NCBI GenBank assembly: GCA_946885335.1
Contig: CAMPGG010000042.1
Coordinates: forward strand, 1-16,690
Source: an uncultured Chitinophagaceae bacterium
Lineage (GTDB): Bacteria; Bacteroidota; Bacteroidia; Chitinophagales; Chitinophagaceae
Length of the DNA stretch: 16,690 nucleotides
Direction: 5' to 3'
A program made the position numbers and the translations under genes. Shown piece after piece: positions 13,750-16,690 of the stretch (its first letter is position 1; every line of letters begins with the position of its first letter). The notes beneath the pieces were generated by a model that saw only the letters and a list, made by a program, of their open reading frames with translations, was not told the DNA's origin and did not search any database.

Positions 13750-16596
13750 ATGTCAAAGTATCTGACTGCTTTTTTAAGACCAGGCATACTGTTTACAGTT
13801 TGCCTTTTTTTATGCCTGGCTGCTTTTACCCAAACAGGCACCATCACCGGGAACATCAAAGGAAGTAATGGCGAACCTTTAGCCGGTGCATCCGTACAAC
13901 TAAAAGGAAACAGGGCGGGGGTGCTGGCGGATGATAATGGAAATTATTCATTACAGTCACCGACGGGTTTTCAAACCGTCACCATTTCATTTGTAGGATA
14001 TGCAACCAGGACGTTCAATGTAAGTGTGCCTGATGGTGGAACAGTGAAATGGGATGCCATCCTTGTTGAAATGGGAGACCTTTCGAATGTTACGGTTATT
14101 GGTTCAAGAAATCTTTCCCGTACAAGAGTTGAAACACCGGTGCCGGTGGATATCATTCCCATTTCGCAGGTGATTGATGAAATTGGACAGGTTGATCTGA
14201 ACCAGATCATGAATTATATAGCACCTTCTTTTCAATCTGCCCGTCAAACCATTGCAGATGGAACAGATCACGTAGACCCGGCCCAACTCAGGGGATTAGG
14301 CACAGACCAGGTATTGGTTTTGGTAAATGGAAAAAGAAGACACCAGTCAGCATTGGTAAATGTAAATGGAACTATCAATCGCGGACAAGTGAGCACAGAT
14401 ATGAGCACTATACCGGCAACCGCTGTTGAAAGAATTGAAATATTAAGAGATGGTGCCGCCGCACAATATGGTTCGGATGCCATTGCAGGCGTTATAAATA
14501 TTGTATTGAAAAGTAAAACCGGTTTATTGGAAGCAGGTGTAAGTTATGGCATGAATGTAACGGAGTATGATAAAAATTACGCACTCTATAAATTAGCGAA
14601 TAACCCTGCTGATCCATCCGAAAGTGTAAGGGATGGAGGTAACTTCCAGGCATCGCTTGGTTATGGATTTAATGTGGGTACAGGAACCTTGCATTTAACC
14701 GGTGAATACATCAATCGTTCCCAAACCAACAGGGCCGGAACTTACACGGGTTCCATATTTCCTAATGTGGGCGGCGTAAACCGCGATGATTCAATCATGA
14801 ATGCCAGGGGCCTTGACCGGAATGATTTTGATATGCGCATAGGCAACAGCGATATGAAAGGTGGAGCAGCCTTTTACAATTTTAATTATCCATTTTCCGT
14901 CAATACTGATTTTTATATTTTTGGTGGATACAGTAAAAAAGTAGGTACCAGTGCTGGATTTTATCGTTACCCCACCAGCGTGGTCAGTGGTGCCGGTCCT
15001 TATGCCAATGATGTCTTTGCTATTTACCCCAATGGATTTTTGCCTTTGATAGAATCCGGGCTTACAGATTTTTCAACTGCTATCGGTGTACGTTCAAAAT
15101 TAGGTGATTGGAATATGGATGTCAGCAATACATTTGGCCTCAACCGGTTTGATTTCACCATAAATAATTCTATCAATTATACTCAATTTGCTCAGCCAGG
15201 AAATATGCAAACATCCTTTGATGCCGGTGGATTAAAATTCTGGCAGAACACAGCGAACCTGGATGTTTCTAAAAAATATGAAATACTTGCCGGGCTGAAT
15301 GTCGCTGCAGGTGCAGAGTTCCGCGTGGATGGCTTTGGAATTAATTCTGGTGAAGAAGCATCTTATAAAAATTATGATGTACCATCCGGTGCTGCTGCAG
15401 CTGCACAGGTTTTTCCCGGTTTTATCAATACCATCGGTGATACCAAAACAAGAAATGCAAAGGCAGTTTACCTGGATATTGAACAGGACTTCAGTACAAA
15501 CTTCCTGTTAGCCGGTGCATTGCGATTTGAAAATTACAGTGACTTTGGTTCAACATTGAATTATAAAGTTGCGGCACGATACAAGTTCAGTGATATGTTT
15601 AATTTAAGAGCATCCGCCAGCAGTGGATTCAGGGCACCCAGTATGCAGCAACGATTTTATGCAAAAACAAATACTTTATTTGTAACCCAGGGTGGGCAAC
15701 AGGTGCCTATAGAAAGCGGCACATTTACCAATGACAGTAAGGCTGCGGAAATTTTAGGCATACCCAAATTAAAAGAAGAAACAAGCCATAACTATTCGGT
15801 TGGTTTTACCGCCAGGCCTTTTGCAGGATTTGAGTTAACAGTAGATGCATACCAGATCGATATTGATGATCGGATTGTACTCACTAATAATTTTACCGGT
15901 GGAAATAACCAGCAATTGAAAGATCAGTTAGCAGCGGCAGGTGCCAATGCCGCGAATTTTTTCACCAATGCTATTGATACAAGGGCCCGCGGGTTGGAGG
16001 CAGTTCTTTCATACGATAAACAGTTTAAAGAATCTCATTCATTGCGCACCACCTTAGCCATGATCTTTATTGATAATGAAGTAAAAAATGGAGATGATGG
16101 TAAACCGATTATTCATGCTTCTGATATTTTGGTTAACAGCGGGCAGTTAGCCAATTATTTTAATCGCGAAGATGAAAGCAGGGTGGAAGTAGCCAATCCA
16201 AAAAACAAGATCAGCCTTACTTTTAATTATAAGATCAAAAAGTTTGGCGCTATGTTGCGGTTTGTGCATTTTGGAGAAGTGGTTTACCTGGATCCTACAA
16301 TTAATCCTGCGAACCCTGGAGCATTTCCTGTGAATGCTTTTACCGGTAAAGCCGAAACACTTGACCAGGAATTTTCTTCCAAAACAATTACAGATGTCTC
16401 ATTATCATACCAGCTTATTCCTACACTTTCACTCACCATTGGGGCTAATAATTTGTTTGATGTTTACCAGGACATTCATCACCACAGCGGCAACATGAGT
16501 TCTGGCCGTTTTGTTTACAGTCGCAGGGTACAACAAATGGGTTTTAATGGGGCATATTATTTTGCAAGATTGAAATTGCCCATGCCAACATTATAA
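13750..16596 (+). CDS. TonB-dependent receptor with N-terminal carboxypeptidase-regulatory-like domain
   Basis: A 948-residue outer-membrane receptor. The ATG at 13750 opens a good signal peptide (hydrophobic residues 12-26, probable cleavage near 28); an upstream TTG at 13666 would bury it. Residues 30-91 form the CarboxypepD-regulatory-like beta domain ([20 protein letters not shown] start). The plug spans about 125-255 and ends in the classic [16 protein letters not shown] (228-243) and [10 protein letters not shown] (245-254). The rest is the 22-strand barrel. The protein ends in [13 protein letters not shown], so the usual terminal aromatic residue is followed by a short tail or absent. 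It is not a typical SusC: there is no SusD gene next to it and the signature differs. It is separated from the sugar-oxidation operon by a terminator, so co-regulation is uncertain; substrate is unknown. Confidence 0.93.
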   Translation: MSKYLTAFLRPGILFTVCLFLCLAAFTQTGTITGNIKGSNGEPLAGASVQLKGNRAGVLADDNGNYSLQSPTGFQTVTISFVGYATRTFNVSVPDGGTVKWDAILVEMGDLSNVTVIGSRNLSRTRVETPVPVDIIPISQVIDEIGQVDLNQIMNYIAPSFQSARQTIADGTDHVDPAQLRGLGTDQVLVLVNGKRRHQSALVNVNGTINRGQVSTDMSTIPATAVERIEILRDGAAAQYGSDAIAGVINIVLKSKTGLLEAGVSYGMNVTEYDKNYALYKLANNPADPSESVRDGGNFQASLGYGFNVGTGTLHLTGEYINRSQTNRAGTYTGSIFPNVGGVNRDDSIMNARGLDRNDFDMRIGNSDMKGGAAFYNFNYPFSVNTDFYIFGGYSKKVGTSAGFYRYPTSVVSGAGPYANDVFAIYPNGFLPLIESGLTDFSTAIGVRSKLGDWNMDVSNTFGLNRFDFTINNSINYTQFAQPGNMQTSFDAGGLKFWQNTANLDVSKKYEILAGLNVAAGAEFRVDGFGINSGEEASYKNYDVPSGAAAAAQVFPGFINTIGDTKTRNAKAVYLDIEQDFSTNFLLAGALRFENYSDFGSTLNYKVAARYKFSDMFNLRASASSGFRAPSMQQRFYAKTNTLFVTQGGQQVPIESGTFTNDSKAAEILGIPKLKEETSHNYSVGFTARPFAGFELTVDAYQIDIDDRIVLTNNFTGGNNQQLKDQLAAAGANAANFFTNAIDTRARGLEAVLSYDKQFKESHSLRTTLAMIFIDNEVKNGDDGKPIIHASDILVNSGQLANYFNREDESRVEVANPKNKISLTFNYKIKKFGAMLRFVHFGEVVYLDPTINPANPGAFPVNAFTGKAETLDQEFSSKTITDVSLSYQLIPTLSLTIGANNLFDVYQDIHHHSGNMSSGRFVYSRRVQQMGFNGAYYFARLKLPMPTL

Positions 16597-16620
16597 TTTT
16601 TAAATCATCGTATATCCAAA

Positions 16621-16654
16621 AAAAATGAGAAGGTTTAAGCCTTCTCATTTTTTT
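16621..16654 (+). terminator. Rho-independent terminator after the TonB receptor gene
   Basis: A perfect 13-bp stem, AAAAATGAGAAGG (16621-16633) and CCTTCTCATTTTT (16640-16652), with a 6-base loop and a T tract to 16654, begins 24 bases after the receptor stop. The A-rich left side would give a T tract on the other strand too, so it may work in both directions. Confidence 0.9.
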
Positions 16655-16690
16655 GTTATTTTAAATATTTGATGAATCAACCTAGGTTAT

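Overview
The window looks like a chromosomal piece of a Bacteroidota bacterium, most likely of the Chitinophagaceae type. The grounds are moderate GC, start codons without Shine-Dalgarno leaders, candidate promoters of the Bacteroidota form (TTG, about 19 bp, TAnnTTTG), many lipoprotein and twin-arginine signals, and a TonB-dependent receptor with an N-terminal carboxypeptidase-regulatory-like domain. The genus cannot be fixed from sequence alone.

Left part (1-3933). A minus-strand pair, an NAD(P)H-dependent FMN reductase followed by a pirin cut by the window edge, lies downstream of a minus-strand TerC-family membrane protein. A 75-bp symmetrical element (13-bp inverted arms around a 14-bp perfect palindrome) fills the gap in front of the reductase and is a likely operator. 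Diverging on the plus strand are an exported glycosylasparaginase-type Ntn hydrolase and cutC. cutC converges on the next operon, and a perfect 20-bp palindrome carries both stop codons.

Centre (3930-13557). Two divergent operons start from a 90-bp intergenic region. The minus operon, in transcription order, encodes a Nuc_H_symport-type MFS permease, a GMC flavoprotein dehydrogenase, a Tat-exported Gfo/Idh/MocA oxidoreductase, a gluconate 2-dehydrogenase subunit 3-like small subunit, and an exported AP-endonuclease-2-type TIM barrel ('sugar phosphate isomerase/epimerase'). The plus operon encodes a cytosolic Gfo/Idh/MocA oxidoreductase, a cytosolic TIM barrel, a lipoprotein c-type cytochrome and a lipoprotein DUF1080 (3-keto-disaccharide hydrolase family) protein, and ends in a strong terminator. 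Together these supply the parts of a 3-keto-glycoside pathway: a periplasmic FAD/Fe-S glucoside 3-dehydrogenase (large subunit, Tat small subunit, cytochrome c), exported enzymes that could act on the 3-keto product, a permease, and a cytosolic oxidoreductase and TIM barrel pair to finish the job. The intergenic region holds a two-copy 12-bp direct repeat that overlaps a candidate promoter for the minus operon.

Right part (13750-16690). A complete TonB-dependent receptor follows with its own terminator and no SusD partner in the window. It may import the substrate of the central cluster, but this is inferred only from position.

No tRNA, rRNA, CRISPR array, insertion sequence or integrase was seen. 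No gene-free stretch exceeds 300 bases; the longest is 243 bases (13507-13749).
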